This document shows, in pieces, positions 25,183 to 37,413 of a stretch of 64,000 nucleotides of DNA. Source of the DNA: Prostheceraeus crozeri (lineage: Eukaryota; Platyhelminthes; Polycladida; Euryleptidae); contig CAJQUW010012914.1 of assembly GCA_907163375.1 (NCBI GenBank), forward strand, positions 27,426-91,425, in the 5' to 3' direction. Each line of letters begins with the position of its first letter. Positions within the stretch are counted from its first letter, which is position 1. Under the pieces are notes generated by a model that was not told where the DNA came from, did not search any database, and worked only from the letters and a program-made list of their open reading frames with translations. A program made the translations under genes and the position numbers.

Positions 25183-27224
25183 CTAGCGGCACAGATTTAC
25201 AGAGATTTAATCGATAGAAAGATTTGTCTATTACACACAAGAACTCTGTTGTCTTTTTGCTTCCATCAAAATCAACCATCAAGTAAACACCTTTGACGAC
25301 TTATCATTTCACTTAATCAAAATTCTTGTTAAGCAGTCTTACATAATTGCTGTAGCTTGCTGTTTGCTTACATGTTTGCTGTAGACAAACTGATCTCGAC
25401 ATCAATTGTCTCAAAATGGACTTAGCACAGATATGTCACACACATGAGCATAATCATCAAATTGTCAAAAATGTGAGATATAGCAGGCGTTGAAAGAAAA
25501 CATTCACGAACTTCTCAGGAGAACTTGACTTCATCTCTGCTCTGTGATATACATGCAGCTGTCACCGAGGCTGGCTTTTGCCAGACCATTGCGCCATTTC
25601 ATTAGCACTACAAGATACATGACTTCCCTACTACGTAAACTAAAGACAATGCGAACCACAGAATTGGATTCATCTACGTGCGCTTTGATTTCCTTTAAAG
25701 GAAGGGCTATAACTTATGTAACCTTAACATCGAAATGCCACATCATAGAATTAGACAACTTGCTCCTTCTCGAATGGATAATTCATGTATGGCTTGCTAT
25801 TGGAAATTGCAAACAATAAGCTGTCATCAGAGGACACCAGAGCCAGTGAGATGCATGCGTGCTTTGATATCACTTCGCACACATCAAAACACACATCGCT
25901 TTCTTGGCTAGCATTCGATTCAGTGTATGCACTATACAGTGAGAAATGCCGAGGAGAAGATGTGAAAACATCAAAAGAACTAATTTTCGCACGCCTGCTA
26001 CTTTTTTAATAATGATCGGAAGGGCCAATGTGATGGAGAAAACTTGTGTGCAGTGATCTGAATTCTTCGAATCTGAAGGAATTTTGGCAATCGAAGCACT
26101 TTGCTGGAACTCACATTAATCCGCAAGCGACGCACGACTTTTTTCCTATCTCTGTAAGGTATTAGGAATTCCTTTTTGCCCACTTAATAGATTCCTCGAT
26201 GTGCCGTCGATTTCGTATTAATCACACTTCTTGCAAACCGAAGCAGATAAACAAAATATATAATTCTGTGATGCGAACAGTCTTAATCTGTGGGTTTAAG
26301 TCTATTGCCACAATTTGATGTTGAATGAAGCATCGCTGAAAAGACCCCTCCCCAGGAAAAGTGAGAAATTGAGCGCAACTTATGGGTGAGATGTTTCACT
26401 TTGAAGTCTTCACTATCTCATGTTATAACATCAGTAGTCAGTATTGAAAGTCACTAAATTGAAACATCAGAAATTCGGTTGTAAAACGTCATGGCAGTGA
26501 TTCTGATCAAAAATGTAAAGAAAGTGAACATTTCAATGAGGAAACATTGACATTGTTGAATAAGACGAAGGAAGAATCGAGACTGGTGCTAGAAAGTTGT
26601 TGGATTTGCATTATTCTTGTTTTCAGCAACTGTGCATGAATTGCTGCACTGAATATGCACTCGTAAATTTCAGCTTAAAAAGAAAGCATTGGTTCAAATC
26701 TCCTAATGATTTACGATGTAGACACAGACAGCCCGCAACATGCTTTCTGGTTGATATTTAAATAGCGTTGTGGCGGAAGATGGATAAGTTGAACTATATA
26801 AAGAAGAGCTGATCTTAATCAGTGACTGTATTTCTTTTCCCGTAATCACTTTCATATTATGACTTGATGCAACATGATGTTTTAGAAAAATTCTGTAAGC
26901 AGTTAAATTAAAATGTGGAAATGTAAAACACCTTTCACTACAAAATCGTTTAAATTTGAAGGTGGGTGCATAAAGGCGAATAAAAAAGTTGAACAGTTCA
27001 TCTGCATGTGCAGAGAAGCAAGTTAATAGTTCACCTATGAATTAAAAATGATTTATACAAGAGCGTGTAATTACGCTATATGGAAAAAAATGCTCATTTA
27101 TATCTTTATCTGCGACTTCGGTATTTAAGAAGCGATCTAAAGAAAGGGTATTAAATTTTTATATAATATGCTTTTTTATTTTGCTTTTTCCTACCCAACC
27201 TAGGGCATAAAGGAACATGGAACA

Positions 27225-27345
27225 GCCCGCATGCACTGGTAACTCACCACTTCAAGGCTGCAGCCTCTAAATAGAGCTTCCTCCTCAGGCGGACAGACTT
27301 AAACCGTGAACCGTGCTGCCTTTAACCGATTGTGCTATACAATCA
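27225..27345 (-). repeat. Possible tRNA-derived SINE
   Basis: Read on the minus strand, a TAGCACAATCGGTTAAAGGC segment resembles a pol III A box, followed by a GGTTCACGGTTTAAGTC segment resembling a B box. No second copy is seen in the window, so this is tentative. Confidence 0.3.
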
Positions 27346-27483
27346 CTTAAAATTTTTCACCAATTGATGACAAAGGTAAAGAGGATCAAACCTGAAGTAC
27401 TCTTACTCTTACATGCACTATTCATGACTGCTGAAAGATCTACATGTAGTTTTGTTATCATTATGTAACTGCATGTATTTCGT

Positions 27484-27548
27484 ATTCTAATATAATGACG
27501 TCATATAATATAATGACATATGATATAATATAATGGAATATAATGACG
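27484..27548. repeat. AT-rich short tandem array
   Basis: Degenerate repeats of ATATAATGAC and ATATAATG run through this 65-base stretch. Confidence 0.6.
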
Positions 27549-28514
27549 TTTAACACGAAGCGAATGTCATGACATTCATAGTTGTTTCGTGCTAAACTTC
27601 TTTTGCTCTTGATCAATGGGTTATGACTATTAAATGCACAACGACAGTGCCTCAAGCTGTCTAGCTTCATCTTAGATGTCTGAGCCGCCTTGCACATGTC
27701 ATTCCGCCCCTCCTGTGCCAGCACGCTCTGTTCTTTTCTTACCTGTTAACTTCTTCATTTTTATCTTTTAGTGTACGCGTAGGTGTAACTGTTTTCATTC
27801 ATTTCATGATTATGACCGTCTGAAGGCGAAAGCTCGAACAACATTCTTTCCTACTAGTGTGGTTTTTACTTTATTTATTTACTGATTTAGCTCTTTCAAG
27901 TGATGTGTTCAGAGTTTGAAATTGTTGAAATACATCAGTTCATCAGTGGCTCATGGGAGGTTGGATCTCTTTTGTCAGGTAGGTGCATGAAAATAAAAGC
28001 TCTGCAATTTTATCTCAAAAAAGCATGTTTACATTTATGAGAAGCGATTTAGCGGATTGATTGATACATAACCAATAAATGCATGTGAATCACATTAACG
28101 TATTAATGCCCGAGTTATTCAAACACAATTTGCCGGCATTCTAGGCATTGAACGAGGATGTGAGTGATGCTATTAAAATCGTGTTGATCTTCTTTTGCTT
28201 TTGATAGCAAGTTTTTACGGTTGACTCAAAAACTTAGCGTCGAAATGTATGAGGTAGGGTGGGCTTGGTATTACTGAGTTTTAAAGAGATATTGAATCGC
28301 TTATCTGTCAATTGTCTGACGAATGTAGTGGAGATACAGCTCCAGAAATGTCACGAACTCAGGTCAGATTCCGATTGTTTCCGGTCAATGACTGGTGAAC
28401 GGAAGCATAATTTTCAGTAACCTTCAGTGTGCTCTTCTTGCACAATACGATTAGGTAGATCACAATGACCAATATTAGTGATTTTTAAGTATTTCTGTTT
28501 TTCATGGAAGTTAA

Positions 28515-28526
28515 ATTGATGAAGAT
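28515..28526 (+). repeat. 12-bp target-site duplication, left copy
   Basis: ATTGATGAAGAT recurs at 28918-28929 and brackets a truncated LINE. Confidence 0.8.
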
Positions 28527-28917
28527 TACTTACTTACTTTTTGTTTTATATTCATTATCCATTCTTCGTAGGGGAGGACGGTTTTTCCCAATGGATTTTC
28601 TCCGTAATTCACGGTTGGCAGCATCATTCTCCTTCAGGCCAAGCTCCTTGCAATCAGTAAGCACCGGTAGTTCCAAGCCACATGCCTTCTTGTCACAGTT
28701 ATCCTCTGGCTTCCGGAGAACATGCCCGAACCATCTAAGACGGTTCCTTTTCAAGACGGCCTTCATATCTTCTATTCCAAGAAGCTGGAGAAGCAGGGAA
28801 GAAGCGAGCCTGTCCTTCAAGGAAACGCCCATCATGCAGCGGATCATTCTGCGTTCTGCTGTCACCCTTTGTTGATGGGCCATGTTTCACTGCCGTATAT
28901 CATACACTTTCTCACAC
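28527..28917 (-). mobile_element. 5'-truncated LINE, C-terminal ORF2 tail
   Basis: On the minus strand, CMIYGSETWPI is followed, after a frameshift and stop, by RMIRCMMGVSLKDR, LGIEDMKAVLKRNRLRWFGH and a terminal REL.RKSIG segment. These are standard C-terminal LINE ORF2 motifs, of a subtype different from the 15.7-kb copy. The minus-strand 3' end is a (GTAA)n tail, seen on the plus strand as TTACTTACTTACTT at 28526-28539. A 12-bp duplication flanks the 391-bp insert. Confidence 0.85.
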
Positions 28918-28929
28918 ATTGATGAAGAT
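28918..28929 (+). repeat. 12-bp target-site duplication, right copy
   Basis: It is an identical partner of 28515-28526. Confidence 0.8.
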
Positions 28930-29439
28930 AAGATACAAATAAGTAGACTCTGGTTCTGGAACTGGTTTTGATGTGCTGTAATACAAAGCGAAAACTATTG
29001 TGTTGCGGCGAACAACATCAACCAACTTTAACATCAGCAATATTTCCTAAATAAGAATTAACAAAAGGGACATGAAAGTTAATGAAAGGTCAAATATACT
29101 AAAAATACGCTCGTGTAACACAGTGACGAGAGAATAAAGCTCAAAATGATATGATAATTGAATACAAAAACCAGAAGAAAGTTTGACAGACACACATGGA
29201 AAGGCTGCAAAATCGTTGAGCAAAATATGCTCCTTCTGAATGAGTATTGATAAATATCTCCTTCAGATAAGGATTGAACCATTTTACAGCCACACATTGA
29301 TTTTGAAACCTTTTCATGTGTGTCTTTCAAGCTTTCTTTTGATTTGTTTGTATTCAATTATCACATCATAGACGAATGGCTTAGAAGACTCGCGTGTGAT
29401 AATGATTGGGTGCATGAACAGTGTGAACAGCATTTATTT

Positions 29440-29950
29440 TACTTGGTATGCCGCTGATTGACTTCCTCGGCTGCTTAATCCACCCCGTCTACTTTCCTGA
29501 TGAGCTTTCCAACGCCTCAGAGTGTTGCTTCGAACCGATGCATACTTCAGGCCTGAGCAATCATCCATTCTTTAAGGCCCAGGTTCGTCCTGGAATGGGG
29601 TTCTGCTCTCTGAGAAGCTTCTGATTGTATTCAAGACAAGGCAGTTGGTCTCACTTCAAACATGGCATCTCTCAGGCACCGTAGAGCAGTCTCCTGCCTG
29701 TCCCTCTTCTATCGCTAGTATTGTCTTCGGTTTGATGAACTCTCGTTTGTTACTCCATGATCTTGTTCTTTCTCCAAATGTGTAAAAAGAAGCGACTACA
29801 CAAACTTATGCCACGTTGTGCACTCAGCATTTCAGGAGATCCTTTCACAGAGCAGCAAAGCTAGAATCAGCTTTCCTTGGAAGTCTTTCGTACATCTGCT
29901 TGTGTTTAAGCCCTCAAGTGGCTGTCAAAGCGATTTAACCTAACTTCTTG
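29440..29950 (+). mobile_element. LINE ORF2 C-terminal remnant
   Basis: The plus strand preserves, in changing frames, the end of a non-LTR retrotransposon protein. The best part is ASLRHRRAVSCLSLFYR at about 29660-29717, the conserved HRR-x-LSLFYRYY motif downstream of RT. A degraded SKARISFPWKSF segment and a short terminal FKPSSGCQSDLT follow at about 29855-29940. Several stops and shifts make it a pseudogene. Ends and target duplication were not found. Confidence 0.65.
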
Positions 29951-30320
29951 TAACGTTGATAATTCGAAAGTTTTTTCTCATTTACTTAAAGTATATTATC
30001 ATTGTTTTCGATTGTATTTTTACCCTTTCTATTTACATAGATATGCAATTATGAGCTATTACATGGAAGCCAAACTTCTTAGATCCACATGCATGCCTCT
30101 CCACTTTTCTCTTTCCTTATCTGTTATCTTCTTTCTCAGTTTTTCTGCTATAATTGCTTAGTCTGCTTTCTCATTCCCGTATTTCTTTCCCGTATTTCGA
30201 CATGATTTAAGATGCTTTGGTAGACAATCGATCCCCGCTACTTTCTTTAATGTCGGCGGTCACAATTGTGACGTGATATTCATTCATTGATTATTATTGC
30301 CTTGACAACTGATGTGTGGT

Positions 30321-30491
30321 GTTGAGGGTTTGACCCTGCCAATTGACACAGTCGCGTAAGTGGCTCGTAGCTCAGTTGCTTAGAGCACAGGTCTAGTTAA
30401 CCTTGGTCGTAGGTTCGAATCCTAACAGCCGCACATCTTTTGCATGGCAATTTGATCTATCGTTTATTTAATTTCATTGTTGTTAATTTGT
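30321..30491 (+). repeat. tRNA-derived SINE, family A, best copy
   Basis: A leader GTTGAGGGTTTGACCCTGCC is followed by a tRNA-like body (about 30362-30431). The A box reads TAGCTCAGTTGCTTAGAGC, there is a 4-bp anticodon stem, and the B box reads GGTTCGAATCC. A tail GGCAATTTGATCTATCGTTT follows. The 5' acceptor half mismatches its 3' partner, and the leader and tail are shared with 5386 and 46018. It is therefore a SINE and not a functional tRNA. Confidence 0.8.
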
Positions 30492-32892
30492 TTATCTTAG
30501 TCTGTTTTTCCTCAGTTGAGGGACACATATAGTAGGCTAGTCTTTTCCACCAAGATGCGATTAAACAAATGATTCTGAAGACCATTGTGCTTGTCTATCT
30601 GTTGCTTATCTAGACCAATAAACCGAGGTAGTTGCGGAATGTTTTGTCACTTACTATTTTCAATAGCAATCGCATACTTTTGATAATGAAGTTGAGATTC
30701 AATAATAAATTCGGCGGATGGAGGAATATTTTGTCACTTCTTTGAACTTTGAAGTTGAATGCGAATCTCACTATGTTGCCGACTCGTACAACAGTGCGAG
30801 ACTTTTACGCGGCTCAATTCTTTGCTTAACAATATCGATGACAGTTGACTGTGCATATTGTAATTGAATTGACTAAAATCAACGGCGTCATTAAGCATGC
30901 ATCATGTTTGATTTTCATTGAGTGCATATTGTCGACTGAAGTCAGATGAACTTCGATAGATACATATAGATAACTCGAAATAAGAACTGAAAGAAATCAA
31001 ATGAAAGCTTACTTTGGAAAGCGAACTCCTCTTTTCAATTCATAAGATGCTACTCGGTTTTTCGTAATTCTTTTTGACAGAACATCTTTCATCAAGCTTG
31101 TTTTAAACATCTGTAAGGTTGAAGAAAATTTCACAGGAGACTTTGACCTGAAGATTCTTTTAGTTCCAATCATGTGTTACTGCTTTTATGAATTTGAGAT
31201 GTTTTCTTTGAACAGCTTATACTTGAAGACGTGATCGATGGAAAATGTCAGCTATATTTATCTACATGTACAGACGAACTAAATAAAGAAAGTGATTTCT
31301 TCGTTCGCTAGGATGGATTGATACATCATACGGATGAGGAACGAAAAATCATTTGACATCGCAATTCTCTTAGCAAAGTTCTGTTTTTCGAAAAACATGC
31401 TCAGGGTATTCGTCTGCCGCCGGAAAAGACAATGTAGTAGACGAAATATGAAATTATGCCTAAAGATGAATTTTGGAGTGGTTTTTATAAGCTTCTGGTA
31501 ATATTTGAGATGTAATGTCATTATTCTTTCTTGTGCTTCATCTCAGAAACGAAAGTACAAACGTAAAATGTGACAGTTGCACACAAACTTGATGAACTGC
31601 CTTCACGAGCGAGGGCATGATAGATATCGGCAGATTCGTATAGAGGAAAACCTGTCCTGTAGCGGAAGGTCAATGAATTGACAAAAGGATTATTTATAAT
31701 GTAGACAGATCTGTTTTCTCATCGATGTCACTGTGGTGTGACATATCTCCGATTCTGTCCACTTGGATTGGTGATTCCAAGCTGGAGTGCCACGTCGTTG
31801 CAGACCGATGCAAAGAGTCATTCTTTCTCTGTCCTTCTTTCAAATGCCTGAGGTACATTTCAGTCAATAGTGACTCTATTTTTTTTGATAGATGCTAATC
31901 TTTCTCTATAACAAATTTAATTTTTGAGGCTGTGCATCTTAAATGTACAGGACCGCGCTTGGTCGTGCTTGAGCGTCCAGGATTAAGCGGTCGAAACGCG
32001 ATCGTCCTGACCAAGTTCCTGTTGATGACCTCATTAAAAATAGTCAAATAATTTGTATGCATGTTTTGTAGAATTCTATTTCACGTTTTAGCTGAAGGAA
32101 CTAATATTATATTAACTGTTACACACCTGGTAGATTTTAGATAGCGTAATCCCGCTGTGTTAGCTAGATCTGGTATTTTGATTGGAAACAGACCTGTCCT
32201 CTTATCATCTGAATGGGCAGACTGTTAAATAGGATCTTTTCAATGTATAAGTGATAAACATAATTTTGAACAGAACGACTTGCTCGACAATTCATTACAC
32301 ATGAGGAGAGGAGAAGCGTTGTTTGTCCTTCTATTAAGTATTTTTAAAATTTTTAGACATTTTAGGATATAAAAATTTTCTTTTAAATCATATTTTGTAC
32401 CTATTGAAAATTAACTAGTCATTAGCTTGTGTTTTTCTAACTTTGTTACCTTGACGCACTTTGCTACGTTGAATCAATCACGACCCGAAGCCCTGTAAAT
32501 TCCCGCAGCGATATCGCTGTCCCACACCTCTCAGAACCTCACAGCCCCGCCAGAAATATGACTGCATGCATACGCAAAATTTTTCTCATAAATAATAATT
32601 CTCATTGTACCGTTTTTGAAATGGTACATGTGGCAATTCAATGCAGTGACTTCAAAGTAAAACATGAAAATAAAGAGTGGATTTGTGATAAGTTAGAGAT
32701 TCTGTGAATGTTACCGGTACTAATTACGTTTTCGTTAACAGCTCCAGTCAACCTAAGGTAATTAATGCACAAGACGGCAGCTGATTGAGTCTGGGATGAC
32801 AGAAACTGAACTATCGGCGAACATCGGTTTTGATGAATGTCTGTAGTCATCCCGGTAGATGTCGTTGTATGAAGATCGGCGATCCGTGATGT

Positions 32893-32910
32893 TGTGTGTG
32901 TGTGTGTGTG
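32893..32910. repeat. (TG)9 microsatellite
   Basis: It is a perfect TG dinucleotide run of 18 bases. Confidence 0.9.
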
Positions 32911-34315
32911 ATCTTTTGTTTGAGGAGTCACTTTGGTGATGCTGTGATAAGTAAATAGTTAGTCTGATGACAGCCCATTATCGTGTCAGAAAAATGAAAA
33001 TAAATGTAAATATAAGAATGAAAGTAGTCAGAACATCAGCACTTGTTATATGAACGGAAATTGCCGGAATTTAAGGAATTTTGCCAGTTTGATTGAGAAT
33101 TCTCATGCTATTTCTCGGTCGTCAAAGCCACAAAAGCCCTAAGAATCCCGAAACTCAATGCATTGAAAATTGAATTTCAGCTCTTATGAATCCCAACACC
33201 ATACGACACTGTATGCGGTGCAGTGTGATATGAGACTGCGACTGCGTGGTTGAGAATGATTACTACACTTTGAGAAGTCTGTCAAGCCTTTGTGCACATA
33301 TAATAAAGCGAGTAATTTACATAAATCATCATCTTGAATGTCTTGTTTAAGTTTCGGTCAGTGATTTATCTGCAAACAACATCTATTTGAGAGGTCTGAA
33401 GTGGATTATAGTGCTGCGAAATACATCTACTTTAGACATTTTATTGTCACTGATGGATAGAGCAGCTGACATAGTCTTTGACTAATGCTTAGCTTGTCTT
33501 CCTACTACTACGATCATCTATAATAATAATCAGTGATGTCAACACCAATAATTATGTGTAAATCTATAAAATATGTAGTGAACAATGTTTACGATTTCAG
33601 GAGTGATGCAGAATCGGTAGAACTTAAGCAGTTACTCCATTGCTATAAGAATGACTTACGTATGGCATAGTATTTCTTTTCCTCATCAAAATGTGTTCTT
33701 TTTAAAATTGACTGAATTAAATGCGTTTAAGTAAAATATTTGGAAAATATAATTGGGGAATTGTGAAGAAGAATTTAATAAATGCTTGGTCATTGTCATC
33801 CTAATTTCTGCTTGGGTATTCTGTCAAGTACGTGATGAATAATTGATTTGAGTATTAGATCTTTAGATATTAATCTTTTTGCTGGAGATTTTGTTAGATT
33901 TCATCTTCTTTAAAAATATCTATGGAAATTTCCATGAACCGTGACGCTAACTGCTTGACGTAATCTTGTCACACTTATCCTGTGTACTGAACACTTTCTG
34001 ACTTGAAATAAATATTACTTCCACGAAGCTTTGATGGAGGGATACTGTGTTCTATTGCTGAACCCAGTTCAAAATTCAGTTTGTGTCACCAAGGCGATCA
34101 GGACATCACGGAACGAATACAGTACATGGGATAGGATTTAATTGCGTTTCCAGTTTTTGCTTCAAGTATTGATGTGTACAACACCCTATTCATCAGTTAC
34201 AAGAACTCTACAATCGATATCTCTGACTGTTTTGCTTTTCACTAATATATTTGATGATGTCAGCGCTCGGATGTCGAAGATGCCATACATGAATTGATTT
34301 TATTTTGTTAATATG

Positions 34316-35742
34316 CAGGGTGTTCAATATTTAACCGAACCCAATAAAATGAAGGAAAATCTATGCTTTCAAGTTGTTCTTTATGGCTACCGACAGCTGT
34401 ATGAAGTGTATCACAGCTTGATAAAATCAGATATCTATGGTTGCACTGAAAGTTAAAGCGCGATCAATAATTCAGCAATCATTACGCTAACTGAGTGAGT
34501 GATGAGCATAGCTATCTTTCTTATATCAACACTTGATTTAAGAATTTTGTGCGTTGTAGTTGAATCACATTGAAAAAACATTGACCCCTGAAGAGCACGT
34601 CTTTGTTGTGGAATCATATTACAAACACAATCGTAGCTACAAATGTGTCTCGGACAACTGACCGTTTCAATCAGCAACTTCGTCTAAGTCAACGATGTAC
34701 GAGCTGATCTCAAAATTCCATCAAACCGGCTCAGTCACTGATCTCAAAAAGTCTGGCAGACTACCATCTGTTCGAACAGAAGATAATAAAGACTTGGTTG
34801 CCGCTGCTTTTACTGCCATCCCTAAGAAGTCTATTCGACGTGCTTCTGTGGAATTAGATATCTTAGTTGGAAGTTTGCATGGTATCCTACATGATATTGG
34901 TTTAAAACCATATAAGCCACATCTTTTGCATGCAACAAACGACGACAATCTGGACAGGGGCATGCAGTTCTGTGAGATTTTTTATCTGCTGCAGAAGATC
35001 AACCGGATCTTGTAGATCATATCTTATGGTCAGATGAAGCCATTTTCAAAATCAATGGTCATGTTAATCGCCACAATTCAATTTACTGGAGCGACGAAAA
35101 CCCATGCAAGATCCTGCAAAAAGATGTCAATGTTCCTGGAATCCTTGATTGGTGCGGAATATCAGTGCTTGTTGGACCGTTTTTCGTGGATGGTACTTTC
35201 ACTGGTGATAGGTATTTCAAACTTATTAAGGAGCAGGTTTGGCCGATCGTTTCCCATCGTGAAGATGTTCATTATTTTCATTTCCAACAAGATGGAGCTC
35301 CACCCCATTATGCTGTCAAGGTACATGAGTGGTTGAATAAACATTTTCCTGAACGATGGCTGGGTTGTCGTGGTCCTATTGAATGGCCCGCCAGAAGTCC
35401 TGACCTCTCTCCATTCGACTTTTTTTTGTGGGGTGTGATAAAAATTCAGTCTATGTACAACATCCGAGATCAATCTCAGAAATGAGGATGTTGATTCAAA
35501 GTGAATGTGATAAAATCACGCCTGAAGTTTTCACGAAAGTGTGTCGCAGTGTTTTGTCACGTTTCAAAGAGTGTATAAAAGTCGATGAACACCACTTTGA
35601 AAATTTCAGAACTTAGGATTGTTCACGTTCTAATTGTTTACTCACTTTTGTTTTTACAGCGCTGTCTCTAACCATAAAGAACGGTTTGGAGGCACAGTTT
35701 TTCCTTCATTTTATTGGGTTCGGTTGCATATTGAACAGCCTG
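34316..35742 (+). mobile_element. DD41D mariner-like element (copy 1)
   Basis: The element has inverted terminal repeats of about 45 well-matched bases beginning CAGGGTGTTCAATATTTAAC (left) and CAGGCTGTTCAATATGCAAC (right, complement). Weaker matching continues to about 85 bases. A TA follows the right end; the left flank reads TG, so the TA duplication is eroded. It encloses the broken transposase gene described next. Confidence 0.88.
34576..35616 (+). pseudogene. DD41D mariner-type transposase, broken (copy 1)
   Basis: Successive frames encode a helix-turn-helix N-terminus (LTPEEHVFVVESYYKHNRS), a stop near 34657, then KFHQTGSVTDLKKSGRLPS and a second DNA-binding segment. The catalytic domain follows: ILWSDEAIF (first D), HFQQDGAPPHYA (second D) and WPARSPDLSPFDFFLWG (third D). 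I count 41 residues between the second and third aspartates, so this is the DD41D arrangement known from the rosa-like lineage of mariners. A frameshift near 35000 and another near 35465 separate the parts; the end reads HHFENFRT. The copy is dead but only lightly damaged, with one stop and two shifts. Confidence 0.88.
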
Positions 35743-35837
35743 TACATGTACTTATTATATTGATCAAACAAGTCCAACACGAGGAAACATCTTGATTGTA
35801 TGTTCGTGAAGTTATTCATTTGATGACTTTTTATATT

Positions 35838-36845
35838 GTCCCTATCCAAAAGAGGCGTAAGACAAGTCGACCCTCTCTCCCCAATGCTGTTCATAGCAAC
35901 CCTTTAATTACATAGCGGGGCTGAACATCGACGGAGAGAAGTTAATGAATTTGAGATTCCCAGACGACATTATTTTGATGGATGAAGACCCAGAACAAGT
36001 TCAAAGAACAACAAACGAGCTGAGTGACCGGGAAAGGAAGTTGGACTGAAGATGAACGTGGACAATACTAAGCAATGACCAACGGACCCCAGAGTAACTT
36101 ATATATCGATGGAAAGGAGGTACAATACATTGACGATTTTATCTATCTTGGACAAACAATCTCATCCCTTAAGAGACAGGAGAAAGAAGTTGCGAGGAGG
36201 GTCCAGAACGCATGGAAAACCTTTGGAATCTCCGGAATTACCTGGTCGCCAAAGATATTCGAATGACTGCAAAGAAAAGGCTTTTTGAAAGGTGCATTCT
36301 CCCTGCACTAATCCATGCATTACAAACATGGTCCCTTACGAGGAAACTGGAGGAAAAACTAGCAGTGACGCAACGTGCGATGGAGCGACGAATTCTCAGC
36401 ATTACCAGAAAGATACCAGAAACGATCGAATCAAAAATGAAGAAATCAGGAGAAGAACAAACATGAAAGACGTGGTTCAGGAAGCTCGTCAACTAAAATC
36501 ATAGAAATCGACAACAATAAAACCTCTAGAACGGAGGTCAAGCTTCATGCAATACACAATAGTGGCACATAAATCGCACGCATTTTCACTTAGATACACA
36601 TGTCAACGACTGTATCATTGGGTTAGAATGAGTCACATGTGTAATTCTAAGCTTTTCATTGGTCATTCATGCCCCAACTTAGTTCCCACGGCGGTGCCGC
36701 GACCTTGAGTCAATTTCCATTCTAGTCAACTTCAGTTAAACAATCTATTTCTATGCCTAAAATGGAAATGGGCGGGACACGTAATCAGGTGGGATGATGG
36801 AAGATGGACAACGAAACTCACCACTTGGACACTTGTGTGTCCGTA
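35838..36845 (+). mobile_element. RTE-like LINE ORF2 fragment, interrupted by a MITE
   Basis: The plus strand carries an RT remnant. Seen in order are KRGVRQVDPLSPMLF, then GLNIDGEKLMNLRFPDDIIL (the FADD catalytic box with A changed to P), YIDDFIYLGQTI, ERCILPALIHALQTWSLT, TQRAMERRIL, NEEIRRRTNMKDVVQEARQL and KWKWAGHVIRWDDGRWTTK. This order is typical of RTE-clade elements. Several frameshifts and stops are present. Removing the 256-bp insert at 36500-36755 and one copy of its 8-bp duplication makes the QEARQLK and KWKWAGH segments contiguous in one frame. This shows that the MITE arrived after the LINE. Confidence 0.85.
36500..36755. mobile_element. 256-bp hAT-like MITE, copy 1 (inside the LINE)
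   Basis: The ends are CATAGAAAT and its exact complement ATTTCTATG. The flanks are ACTAAAAT (36492-36499) and CCTAAAAT (36756-36763), an 8-bp target duplication with one mismatch. The body is about 85 percent like 42024-42280 by eye, over its full length. The 8-bp duplication suggests the hAT superfamily. It has no coding capacity. Confidence 0.88.
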
Positions 36846-37273
36846 TTAATGCATCGGGCGTTCAATGACTGCATCAAAGCATCACAATTATTTTAAAATA
36901 GTGTTCACATGTAATATACACTAATAATTGTAATCTTGAGATTCAGGAAGTAGAGATGTCGCGTTTAGACGACCGTGTCATAGTGGATGACATAGCCTCA
37001 TGGAAGGAAAAGCCTTTCGTCTTTTGTGCGCATTAGATAAGATGAGACTGTATTTATAGGAAGGAATATCAGAAGGATCCCGCGAATTTCTTGTCTGTAA
37101 TCAATGATCTTATCGTTTTTGTCATTTTGCAGCGATTAGAAAAAGCATGAAATGTAGCAGATGCTTTGCAACATAGAGCTATAAAAGAACACAAATTGCA
37201 GAAGAATAATGGAAATATGGAGAAGTGAAGCTCAAGCGTTACTACCTCTTACTGGGGGCGTGTAGACGGTGCT

Positions 37274-37413
37274 AACATAGTCAGTCAGACTTTTCTGGGA
37301 CGTTGTGGAATTTCTACTCGTCATAATGACTTCTAATAACCCTCTTTTGGCTTGACTTGACGGCCGAAAGTTCACAAAGCCGAGGACTTAACCACCGACA
37401 CGGACACCTGTGA
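37274..37413 (-). repeat. tRNA-derived SINE, family B
   Basis: On the minus strand a GTGGTTAAGTCCTCGGC segment resembles a tRNA A box. The opposite end shares ACATAGTCAG and GACTTTTCTGG with the copy at 58332-58470. The middle is diverged. Confidence 0.5.

Noticed and set aside
30362-30431. tRNA gene with an A box, B box and possible AGT anticodon
   Set aside because: Part of the acceptor stem mismatches, and the same leader and tail occur at two other loci, so it is a SINE.
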